Shown: positions 43,627 through 50,033 of the stretch, in pieces
Position numbering within the stretch: position 1 is the first letter of the stretch
How the letters are laid out: every line of letters begins with the position of its first letter
Source of the DNA: an uncultured Prevotellaceae bacterium
Lineage (GTDB): Bacteria > Bacteroidota > Bacteroidia > Bacteroidales > Bacteroidaceae
Assembly (NCBI GenBank): GCA_946405805.1
Contig: CAMJIL010000014.1
Coordinates: forward strand, 1 to 50,078
Reading direction: 5' to 3'
Length of the DNA: 50,078 bases
Notes under the pieces: model-generated
Told to the model about the DNA's origin: nothing
Databases searched by the model: none
What the model saw: the letters and a program-made list of their open reading frames with translations, nothing else
Made by a program: the position numbers and the translations under genes

Positions 43627-45174
43627 ATGACTAAGATTAAAAGTATTCTTTGGCTGATGGTCGCAGCGGTAGCTGGAGGCCTGGCAATGGTATCATGTAC
43701 AAGTAGTAATGATAACCCGATACCACCAGTGATACCACCAAGAGACAATACTCCGGTGGATTACACTGTTATGTACTATTCTGCCGGTGGTGAAAATCTG
43801 GATTTGGATACAGAATATGATTTGTTGTATGCAGCACAGGCATTGCAGGCTTCCGACAAACAGATACGTTTCATAGTGCAGTATAAATATTCTACACAAG
43901 AAGGTTTGAATAAGCAATATACAGGAGGAATAGTTCCTTGTGGCGTTGCAGGTGGATTATATCGCTTTGAACTGCTGCCAAGTCAGATTCAACAAAACGG
44001 CGTATTAGGCTATTTCACTAATAATATGCTCTATGGCAATCAGCAGGAAAAGTCTAAGATATATCGTTCAGACAGTATCTCGTCGTTCATCAACTACTGT
44101 CAGCGCGTAGCTCCTGCAAAGAACTATATACTGATGTTCAGTGACCATGGTTCTGGATACGTAATATGGGATGATTATCCTAAGACTCGCAGTATTGTTT
44201 CTGACAAATTCAATGAGGAAGATGGCGATATTCCAGCTATCTCAATATGCGACATCCGTGACGGCATAAGGAATTCAAACATGAAGCATGTGAAGATGAT
44301 AAACTTCGATGCCTGCAATATGAATAATATTGAGGTGTTAACAGAGCTGATGAATGAAACAGACTATATCATGGCATCATCATTTATAACAACCGGTGGT
44401 CACTACGGAGATTTATTAAACAACCTGAGAGGTGCTAACGATGATGCGACTTTTGAGAAAACCATGAGCAATTATCTTAACAGCACTACTCAGAATATAT
44501 ATAATAAGAAAAAGGAAGGTACTGCGAACCCTCCATGTTCTCCAGAAGAAAAAAAGCGTTGCGACTGGGTACTGACGAATATGACTAAGTTCAAAGCTGT
44601 CCCTGCTGCCGTTAAGGCATTTACAACCAAGCTTGTCGGCGAGGATGCAAGTAACTTTGGTGCTACAGGATTAGATGATGCTGCCACCAAATGTTATCAT
44701 CCATCTGTTGCTTCATGTTCGTATGACATTGGACAATATGCTACTTTGCTGGCAAATGCAAATAATAACCTGAGTGCAGAGGCAAAAGCTCTGAGGGCAG
44801 CAATAGAGAATGCACAGGTTTGTCACTATTATACAGATAAAGTGATAGAGGATTTCAGTAGTATGGATTACAAGAAACTGACCTGTACTGTAAACCTCGG
44901 AGCAAAGCATCCTGATAATCCGACAGTAGCATGCCTGCGTTCTTATTCTCAAAATAATGAAGGAAAAGTTCCTTGTGTCGGCAGCGATGGTAACGTGTAT
45001 TATTTTAAAGGTGCTGGTTTATGGGAAAACGGTTCGGCAAAAGATTTTGATAAAGATGCCAAATGGGACAATTCATACTATACAACCGCCTTTGACAAAG
45101 CAACAGAATGGTCAAAGTGGATGATGAAAAATACCTGTTTCCCAACAGGCAATCCACCATTTTTGGGTAAGTAA
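43627..45174 (+). CDS. Clostripain-family (C11) cysteine peptidase, lipoprotein
   Basis: A 515-residue protein with lipobox AMVSC (Cys24), a Pro-rich linker and a caspase-like C11 catalytic domain: VDYTVMYYSAGG opening, His174 in MFSDHGSG, Cys230 in INFDACNM. Characterised C11 enzymes cleave after Arg or Lys. It should sit on the cell envelope, possibly the surface. It is followed after 31 bases by a peptidylarginine-deiminase-like gene, suggesting joint work on arginine-containing peptides. No clear -7 box is visible in the 52-base gap from the Omp85 gene. Its AT content is somewhat higher than that of the Omp85 gene. Confidence 0.85.
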   Translation: MTKIKSILWLMVAAVAGGLAMVSCTSSNDNPIPPVIPPRDNTPVDYTVMYYSAGGENLDLDTEYDLLYAAQALQASDKQIRFIVQYKYSTQEGLNKQYTGGIVPCGVAGGLYRFELLPSQIQQNGVLGYFTNNMLYGNQQEKSKIYRSDSISSFINYCQRVAPAKNYILMFSDHGSGYVIWDDYPKTRSIVSDKFNEEDGDIPAISICDIRDGIRNSNMKHVKMINFDACNMNNIEVLTELMNETDYIMASSFITTGGHYGDLLNNLRGANDDATFEKTMSNYLNSTTQNIYNKKKEGTANPPCSPEEKKRCDWVLTNMTKFKAVPAAVKAFTTKLVGEDASNFGATGLDDAATKCYHPSVASCSYDIGQYATLLANANNNLSAEAKALRAAIENAQVCHYYTDKVIEDFSSMDYKKLTCTVNLGAKHPDNPTVACLRSYSQNNEGKVPCVGSDGNVYYFKGAGLWENGSAKDFDKDAKWDNSYYTTAFDKATEWSKWMMKNTCFPTGNPPFLGK

Positions 45175-45205
45175 AATAATAACTAATATATAAAATACTG
45201 GTTAT

Positions 45206-47272
45206 ATGGAAAGAAAACATCTTAAAACTCATCTGAACCGCGTGGTACGACTCGTTCTCAATAAGTCGGTTCAAATCCTTCTTGTTCTCTTTGCGTTGTC
45301 ACTAACGGCATCCGCACAGGAGGGTATCCACAAGTTGCTCTTGAAGCGTTCACTTAAAGGTGTTCTCCCCAAGTTAAATATCCCCGTTGTACCCGCAGAG
45401 CAGACAAACAAGGCTCGCGAAGTCGGGAGGCAACAGGTACAGTCCTTTCACGATCGCGTATGGTTTCCTGGTGAATGGGAAGAGGTGAAGGCCGTCGTTG
45501 TCACGGTATGGTATCAACATTGTGTTCTTGGACACGAGGACGACACCCGCTACGGTGCTATACCAATTGTTCCAGGCTATGCCAGTCTTATATATCAAGA
45601 AACGGAAGAAAGCCAGGTAGAAGACCTTGGCTTCGGTCCGTTTGTCAGTAAACTTGACCTTACATCAGTACGTAACAAGGTATTCCTGTCCATTATGGAC
45701 GGCATCCAGAAAGGAGGTGCGGAAGCCTGGGTACGCATTGAGAAAGCTGAGGACGAGAACAAGATACGCAAGGCTATGAAAGATTTGAATATGACGACAG
45801 ACCGCATGCGTTTCTTTGTTTCCGAAGGCAACGACTTCTGGTTCCGTGACTGCGGACCTATCTGCTTCTATTATGGCGACGATGACAATGTAGCTATGCT
45901 CGACTTCCTGTATGATGACAGACGTCAGATGGACAATATACTTCCTAAGGTCCTGCATGCCAAGATGGGCATTCCTAACTTTATTACTAACGTAGTCTGG
46001 GAGGGCGGCAACTGCCTCGTTGACGGTGTCGGCGGCCTGATGACCTCGTCAGCTGTCTATGAGGCTAACGGTGGCACTACTGGTCCCGTCACATGGTATA
46101 ATAATGACCCCAAAACCATTGCCTACACCCAAAAGCCCGCACTTACCGAAGATAATGTTGAAGAAGCCCTCAGCGGCATGGTGGGACAAGCAAACCTCTC
46201 TGTTGTTGATAGACTGTATGCTGACGGCGGAACAGGCCATATTGACCTGTATGCCGACGCAACCGACGAGAGCGGATTCATGTTTGCCAAGATGCCCGAC
46301 ATCTATAAAAATTGGGGTGACTATGGCATAATGGAACGCAACGTAGCGGCTATGTTTAAGAAGAAGAGTTTCTGGAATGCTCCATACATTAATTGGGGCG
46401 ACCTGCCTTTCCCTGCAAAGGATGACGGCAGCCCCTTCGAGAGCGAAAAAGAATATAACTTTATAGCCCGTACCTATGCCAACCATCTGATGGTAAACAA
46501 CTACATCCTGCAGCCTTGTTTCTCGCCTGTGGATGAGAACCACATGCCTACAGCCGCATGGGACCGCGCTAACATAGAACTCATGAAAAAGCGCTACCCT
46601 GGCTATACCTTCTACTGCATCGATATGCGTTGTTTCGACGGCGATGGTGGTTCTATCCACTGTGTCACCAAGCAGATACCTGCTGACAACCCCGTGCGCA
46701 TCCTCCACTATCCTCTGTACGACAAAATCAATCTCGGCACACTGAAAGATGTACCTTTCAGCTCCATCATAACCAACAAGAGCGGCATCGCGAAAGCACA
46801 GCTGAACTATTGTGTAGGTAAGGATGGACAATGGAAACAGGTTGATATGACCGGCAACGGCAACCGTTGGTACTGCAACGTGCCAGCCAGCACCTTCACC
46901 AACGGCCAGACGGTGAACTACTACATTTCGGCAACATCGAAAAATGGCAAGACTATTACTAAGCCTGTTAATGCAGCTTATGGTGACTACTACGACTTCG
47001 TGGTGGACAACACGGTGGAATATACCGACGATGCCTTCGACTTCAGTACCGAGCCTATAGCAAAGGAGAAGCTAACCTTCAATCTTGATACCAACTGGTT
47101 GGAAGAAGACACAACACCAGTAGAGCCTCCAACGGGAATAGAAGAGGTTCAAGGTTCAAGGTTCAAGGTTCAAGGTTCTGGCTGGTACGACCTCTTTGGA
47201 CGTAAGCTGAACGGCAGACCGACACAGAAGGGTGTTTACATTCTCGACGGCAAAGCCGTTGCGATAGAGTAG
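45206..47272 (+). CDS. Secreted peptidylarginine-deiminase-like (PAD_porph) protein with sorting-type C-terminus
   Basis: A 688-residue guanidino-modifying enzyme. A signal peptide ends near ASA-QE (38-39). The catalytic part (about 85-510) has FRDCGP (Asp215), GGTGHIDLYAD (His345, Asp347) and GGSIHC (Cys486), the set used by bacterial peptidylarginine and agmatine deiminases. An Ig-like domain follows (about 515-610), then a linker and a C-terminus YDLFGRKLNGRP...GVYILDGK resembling short type IX secretion signals. Signal, Ig-like and tail together resemble the P. gingivalis PAD layout rather than cytosolic agmatine deiminase. The linker is encoded by a GGTTCAA heptad tract. The likely product is citrulline in peptides; agmatine cannot be excluded. 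Confidence 0.82.
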   Translation: MERKHLKTHLNRVVRLVLNKSVQILLVLFALSLTASAQEGIHKLLLKRSLKGVLPKLNIPVVPAEQTNKAREVGRQQVQSFHDRVWFPGEWEEVKAVVVTVWYQHCVLGHEDDTRYGAIPIVPGYASLIYQETEESQVEDLGFGPFVSKLDLTSVRNKVFLSIMDGIQKGGAEAWVRIEKAEDENKIRKAMKDLNMTTDRMRFFVSEGNDFWFRDCGPICFYYGDDDNVAMLDFLYDDRRQMDNILPKVLHAKMGIPNFITNVVWEGGNCLVDGVGGLMTSSAVYEANGGTTGPVTWYNNDPKTIAYTQKPALTEDNVEEALSGMVGQANLSVVDRLYADGGTGHIDLYADATDESGFMFAKMPDIYKNWGDYGIMERNVAAMFKKKSFWNAPYINWGDLPFPAKDDGSPFESEKEYNFIARTYANHLMVNNYILQPCFSPVDENHMPTAAWDRANIELMKKRYPGYTFYCIDMRCFDGDGGSIHCVTKQIPADNPVRILHYPLYDKINLGTLKDVPFSSIITNKSGIAKAQLNYCVGKDGQWKQVDMTGNGNRWYCNVPASTFTNGQTVNYYISATSKNGKTITKPVNAAYGDYYDFVVDNTVEYTDDAFDFSTEPIAKEKLTFNLDTNWLEEDTTPVEPPTGIEEVQGSRFKVQGSGWYDLFGRKLNGRPTQKGVYILDGKAVAIE
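47146..47176. repeat. Heptad tract (GGTTCAA) inside the PAD-like gene
   Basis: Four units are translated as VQGSRFKVQGS, between the Ig-like part and the C-terminal sorting-type sequence. Confidence 0.85.
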
Positions 47273-47280
47273 GGGATTGA

Positions 47281-47335
47281 GGGTTTAGGTTTGAAGTTTC
47301 AAGTTTCAGGTTTCAGGTTTCAAGTTTCAAGTTAA
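47281..47335. repeat. Heptad tract (GTTTCAA/GTTTCAG)
   Basis: About seven units directly after the PAD-like stop codon. Confidence 0.85.
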
Positions 47336-47368
47336 ATGGCGCAGGATGTGAAAAGCATCTTGCGCCAT
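47336..47368. repeat. 33-bp hairpin repeat, copy 3
   Basis: Arms ATGGCGCAGGATG and CATCTTGCGCCAT; the A-C mismatch of the other copies is replaced by a G-T pair here. On the plus strand it is followed by CGTTTTT, so it can end the PAD-like transcript. Confidence 0.75.
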
Positions 47369-47373
47369 CGTTT

Positions 47374-47453
47374 TTAACCGATAACCGTTAACCTTTAACC
47401 TTTAACCGTTAACCTTTAACCGTTAACCTTTAACCTTTAACCTTTAACCGTTA
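47374..47453. repeat. Heptad tract (TTTAACC/GTTAACC)
   Basis: About eleven 7-base units, the longest tract in the window. Its end supplies the stop codon and last codon of the smalltalk-like gene. Confidence 0.9.
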
Positions 47454-47560
47454 ATTGGTCCATATCCCATACACGATGTTGTTGTAACAGCTGTGAGTGC
47501 TGCTGTCAGCGCGGCTACTATCACCTTCGCCACCACCTCCCAAAATTTCTTGTCTTTCAT
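47444..47560 (-). CDS. Smalltalk-type mini-protein, 38 residues
   Basis: The minus-strand ORF begins MKDKKFWEVVAKVIVAALTA and ends TTTSCMGYGPING. It has a short charged start, one hydrophobic segment and a cysteine at position 30 in a TTSC context. This fits the tiny smalltalk proteins of Bacteroidales, which often lie near HU-like genes; an HU-like gene is about 560 bases upstream on the same strand. Function is unknown. The stop is formed by the neighbouring heptad tract, so the native C-terminus may have been shorter or different. Confidence 0.65.
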   Translation of the reverse strand: MKDKKFWEVVAKVIVAALTAALTAVTTTSCMGYGPING

Positions 47561-47591
47561 AAACTTTTAATTTTTAATTGCGAAAACATCG

Positions 47592-47636
47592 AAAATCTTT
47601 TTTATTTTAACAAAAACCTAAAAGAACCCTTTTTGA
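47592..47636 (-). repeat. Leader motif copy upstream of smalltalk
   Basis: The minus strand reads a GGGTT, AGGTTTTTGTTAAAATAA and GATTTTCG series. Related stretches lie at 49858-49893 and 49988-50033 on the same strand, and weakly at 48006-48040 on the plus strand. It may be a conserved 5' region of smalltalk/HU-type loci. Confidence 0.5.
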
Positions 47637-47762
47637 TGTTTGTAGTTCCGTTGGAACTTTGTGTCAAGTGCTATGCCTTTGTCTTTAAAAGCGAGCTTTT
47701 AAGCCCAAGTCACATCCCTTACCACATAACTGTCGTTATTACAAACCTCAAAAAGAAAAACC

Positions 47763-47779
47763 CTCGGCATTTTGCCGAG
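47763..47779 (-). terminator. Intrinsic terminator
   Basis: A perfect 7-bp stem CTCGGCA/TGCCGAG with a three-base loop is followed on the minus strand by GGTTTTTCTTTTT. It could end a minus-strand transcript coming from the structured region at 47885-48001. The region 47561-48119 otherwise holds a TTAAAAGC-GA-GCTTTTAA palindrome near 47685. Confidence 0.7.
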
Positions 47780-47884
47780 AAAAAACAATTCTTTCTGTTC
47801 TACCTCTACTACGGATGACCTAAAAAAGTTTTCGTTTTCGTTGACAAATGGTTTTTCCGCTGAAAGCGGGGTTTTTCCGCGACG

Positions 47885-48001
47885 ATAGTATAAACCTGAC
47901 GTAGGCAGGTGCAGAAGTTCAAGGGATAAGGACTTAGAAGCTCGCTTATAAAGGACTTAGAACTTGAAGTGCTGCGATGGTCTGTAAAGACTTTATACTA
48001 T
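47885..48001. ncRNA. Candidate structured RNA with a four-way junction
   Basis: Four helices close without conflict: P1 ATAGTATAAA (885-894) with TTTATACTAT (992-001), 10 bp; P2 CCTG/CAGG (895-909); P3 GCAG plus TTCAAG (911-923) with CTTGAA plus CTGC (963-975), interrupted by a symmetric 3x3 loop; P4 GTCT-GTAA-AGAC (980-991), last digits within 47 or 48 kb. Junction linkers are 0, 1, 4 and 0 bases. The GTAA loop of P4 is a GNRA tetraloop if the plus strand is the RNA. A direct repeat AAGGACTTAGAA occurs twice inside P3. Known family not recognised; strand undecided. Confidence 0.45.
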
Positions 48002-48056
48002 TGGAGTGGGGTTTTATTGGTTTTTGTTTAAATTAAAACTTAATGCTTAAAGGTAA

Positions 48057-48081
48057 GGGAGAGCCCCGAAGGGCTCGTCCC
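48057..48081 (-). terminator. Stable hairpin after the HU-like gene
   Basis: On the minus strand GAGCCC-TTCG-GGGCTC forms a stem capped by a UUCG tetraloop, lengthened by GGGA/TCCC pairing with one bulge. It lies about 40 bases past the HU-like stop and is followed by a modestly T-rich stretch. Confidence 0.6.
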
Positions 48082-48082
48082 A

Positions 48083-48118
48083 GTCTTTCGTTTTTCGTAC
48101 TTCGTCTTTCGTGCGAAG
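48083..48118. repeat. Heptad tract (TTTCGTC/TTTCGTA)
   Basis: Four degenerate units directly after the stop codon of the HU-like gene, of the same class as the tract inside tamB. Confidence 0.7.
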
Positions 48119-48119
48119 C

Positions 48120-48737
48120 TTAGCCCTCATCACCACTGCCGTCTGGATTAGGGTCGGTGTTACCACCCTGTGAACCACCCTGGTTCTGGCTACCACCTTG
48201 GTTTTGGTTTTCGTCCTGCCCTGAGCCTGTCGAAGGGTTTTCGTTACCACCATTAGTGGTACCACCCTTTGCAGCAAGAATCTCTGCTTTGGTCTTGTCG
48301 GTCCAGCTCAGCTTGACGTCCTTCTTCAGTTCCTCACGGGTGAAGTCGCCTGTTGACTGCGCCAGCAGTTTGATGACCTTGATGGCCGATCCTGTCTTCT
48401 CGCCCTCCTTCAGCGTACCGAGAGTAGCGGAAGCCACCTTGTCGGCTGTTGCGTCATAGAGTGTCTCCAGTCCGTTTGCCTCCACCGTAGCCTTGAAGAT
48501 GGCCAGGTTGTCGAGCTTCACGGTGTTGCCGTTGAGCACCATCTCGCGGACGCAATGGATGAAGTCGGTCAGGACACCCAGAATGCTGCCTTCACTAAAG
48601 ATAGTGTTGTGTTCAGCCATGTGATGAGCCATGTCCTGAATGGTCATCGTCTGTTTGTAACTCACGCGAGCGTAGTACTTGCCCGCCTGTTCGGTCTCGG
48701 ATGATTCCTTGACCTTTGAAAGATAAAGTTCAATCAT
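48120..48737 (-). CDS. HU-like DNA-binding protein with low-complexity tail
   Basis: A 205-residue protein. The first 125 residues fit the HU/IHF-like family of Bacteroidales (YYARVSYKQTMTIQDMAHHMAEH.., VLTDFIHCVREMVLNGNTV, LDNLAIFKA). Residues 125-150 are charged, and a Gly/Asn/Gln/Ser/Asp tail (150-205, NQGGSQ repeats) ends GSGDEG. Such proteins probably bind DNA as dimers; the exact role is unknown. The tail contains PSTGSGQ, encoded by the 19-base dispersed element at 48219-48237. A palindrome covers the predicted transcription start. The ending DEG and the low-complexity tail recall the DUF6261-like protein. Confidence 0.75.
   Translation of the reverse strand: MIELYLSKVKESSETEQAGKYYARVSYKQTMTIQDMAHHMAEHNTIFSEGSILGVLTDFIHCVREMVLNGNTVKLDNLAIFKATVEANGLETLYDATADKVASATLGTLKEGEKTGSAIKVIKLLAQSTGDFTREELKKDVKLSWTDKTKAEILAAKGGTTNGGNENPSTGSGQDENQNQGGSQNQGGSQGGNTDPNPDGSGDEG
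48219..48237. repeat. Dispersed 19-bp palindromic element inside a gene
   Basis: CCCTGAGCCTGTCGAAGGG is, from general knowledge, a short element seen in many unrelated bacterial genomes. Here it is translated in frame as PSTGSGQ within the tail of the HU-like protein. Confidence 0.6.
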
Positions 48738-48802
48738 ACCTTGTGTGTGTTTTTTATGGTATTATTACTATGCGACTGAATACATCGGCCAGCCGCTTAC
48801 CG

Positions 48803-48828
48803 CTGTAAAAGTTGCAACTTTTTTACAG
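48803..48828. promoter_or_regulatory. Palindrome at the HU-like transcription start
   Basis: AAAAGTTGCAACTTTT (48807-48822) is a perfect 16-bp palindrome within a longer CTGTAAAA...TTTTTTACAG repeat. It spans about -3 to +23 of the predicted start and could be an operator, perhaps for self-control, or a 5' RNA hairpin. Confidence 0.6.
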
Positions 48829-48831
48829 ATA

Positions 48832-48862
48832 CAAAATTACTAATTTTTTTTGACATATGCAA
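48832..48862 (-). promoter_or_regulatory. Promoter of the HU-like gene
   Basis: The minus strand reads TTG (about 48862-48860) and TAATTTTG (48839-48832) with about 20 bases between them. Confidence 0.5.
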
Positions 48863-48916
48863 GTTTTTTGGCAATTATTTTCGCATATTTTTCAACTATT
48901 TTTTAGGCATAAAATA

Positions 48917-48945
48917 AGGGCAGATTCCTCATAGAAATCCGCCCT
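48917..48945 (-). terminator. Terminator after higBA
   Basis: Arms AGGGCAGATT and AATCCGCCCT pair with one mismatch; the minus strand continues TTATTTTATG. It stands 30 bases past the antitoxin stop. Confidence 0.65.
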
Positions 48946-48975
48946 ATTTTTATAATAATTGTTGTCTCTATAGCA

Positions 48976-49353
48976 TTATGCCAGCACCACATCAGCAGGT
49001 ACTCCAAGTACCTTGTGCAAACTGCGTGCAATATCAAAACTCAAAGACCTGCGTCCATGTAACAGGTCGCTGAAGGTTGTTGCGCTAATACCTATCATAC
49101 GAGCAGCATCCTTTTGTTTCAAACCACGTTCTTTCACCTGGTTTATAATGGCATCCGAAAGTACAGTACTCATACGTCCTGGCAGCGGATGATAAGCACG
49201 GCCATACTCGTCAAGGGCCTCACTCAACATAGTGAACTCGGCCTTCTCCTCAGCACTCAGCAATTCCATGTCACCCAACTTCGTGCCACTCTCTATCAAC
49301 TTCTCCAGACGAGCTTCGAAGTTCTTATATTCCTTTTCGTTTTTGATAGTCAT
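48976..49353 (-). CDS. higA: HigA-type antitoxin with XRE-family HTH
   Basis: A 125-residue protein with a helical N-terminal half and a C-terminal helix-turn-helix (about 76-118: LKQKDAARMIGISATTFSDL, then LLHGRR and LSFDIARSLHKVLGV). The XRE domain next to a HigB-like toxin, in toxin-first order with a three-base gap, is the usual HigBA layout. The antitoxin should bind the toxin and repress their shared promoter. Confidence 0.85.
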   Translation of the reverse strand: MTIKNEKEYKNFEARLEKLIESGTKLGDMELLSAEEKAEFTMLSEALDEYGRAYHPLPGRMSTVLSDAIINQVKERGLKQKDAARMIGISATTFSDLLHGRRSLSFDIARSLHKVLGVPADVVLA

Positions 49354-49356
49354 AGC

Positions 49357-49653
49357 CTAAATATTTTTAATGTCCTTAATCTTATCATACTCACTATGTG
49401 TTCCAATAAATCTAATGGCAACAGATCCTGCAAAGAACACTACCAACACTACTGTACGGTAATTGTTACCTTTGATATTAAACACATATCTATTATTACC
49501 TACGAAGTCAGCCGATGGGAAATCAGCCTTCAGGTCTGCATGACTTTTCCATTTTGCTTCAGCCAGAATATCACACCAACGCTCAAGTGCATCTCTAGCG
49601 TCGGCATGTTTTCGAGAAAACTCCTCTATTCGTTCTGGAAATAATATCTTCAT
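49357..49653 (-). CDS. higB: HigB-type mRNA interferase toxin
   Basis: From ATG 49653 the protein has 98 residues: MKILFPERIEEF start, a helical WCDILAEAKWKSHADLK segment, then the family's strand pattern with FVGNNRYVFNIKGNNYR and a C-terminal FIGTHSEYDKI. This matches HigB proteins of the HigB/RelE fold that cut mRNA at the ribosome. A reading from 49662 adds three residues but begins upstream of the predicted transcription start. The -7 box ends only six bases before the ATG, so the message is predicted to be leaderless. Confidence 0.87.
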   Translation of the reverse strand: MKILFPERIEEFSRKHADARDALERWCDILAEAKWKSHADLKADFPSADFVGNNRYVFNIKGNNYRTVVLVVFFAGSVAIRFIGTHSEYDKIKDIKNI

Positions 49654-49659
49654 GCGCTG

Positions 49660-49690
49660 CAAAAGTACAACTAAAAAATGAAACTACCAA
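49660..49690 (-). promoter_or_regulatory. Promoter of higBA
   Basis: The minus strand has TTG (49690-49688) and TACTTTTG (49667-49660) with 20 bases between. It starts transcription essentially at the higB ATG. Confidence 0.6.
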
Positions 49691-49775
49691 GAAAAATCCT
49701 AAAAATTCTTCACAAATATGTGAACTTTCTCTTCTGAGACATATTTTCACCAATGCTACTCCTTTTTTGCCAGGT

Positions 49776-49814
49776 CAATAACGCAGGGTTATTGCGCAAT
49801 AACGCAGGGTTATT
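49776..49814. repeat. Two tandem hairpins (AATAAC-GCAGG-GTTATT)
   Basis: CAATAACGCAGGGTTATT occurs twice with a 21-base period (49776 and 49797); each copy is an inverted repeat, and the second is followed by TTTGG. It lies about 85 bases upstream of the higBA promoter. Confidence 0.75.
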
Positions 49815-49857
49815 TTTGGATGAAGGTTTATGGATCCGCCTGAGCAGATTGAATTAA

Positions 49858-50033
49858 GACAAAAACCTTAAAAACCCTTTTATTTTTTTTATTCCTATAA
49901 CATCGAACCGACGCTCGAAGCAAGAGCAGAACAAAGCTCGCTTATGTTTTGCCTTGCAAGGAGGAGGAAGACAAAGTCAAAAACACGAAAATTATTAAAA
50001 TCTTTTATCTTAACAAAAACCATAAAAACTCTA
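49858..50033 (-). repeat. Two leader-motif copies at the right edge, no clear gene
   Basis: At 50033-49988 and 49893-49858 the minus strand repeats the GGTTTTTGTTAAGATAAAAG-type motif found before smalltalk at 47592-47636. Between the copies is a GCTCGC-containing stretch. A 42-codon ORF (50023-49895) exists but overlaps the motif and is not accepted. The stretch 49654-50078 otherwise holds only the higBA promoter and the tandem hairpins. Confidence 0.45.

Noticed and set aside
47633..47818. 61-codon plus-strand ORF
   Set aside because: It overlaps a terminator hairpin and an inverted repeat; composition is not gene-like.
47885..48001. tRNA-like reading of the four-way junction
   Set aside because: The closing helix is 10 bp, the second arm follows without the usual linker and there is no anticodon-type or T-type loop.
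49895..50023. 42-codon ORF on the minus strand (MVFVKIKDFNNF start)
   Set aside because: It overlaps a motif that elsewhere is an untranslated leader, and no family is recognised.
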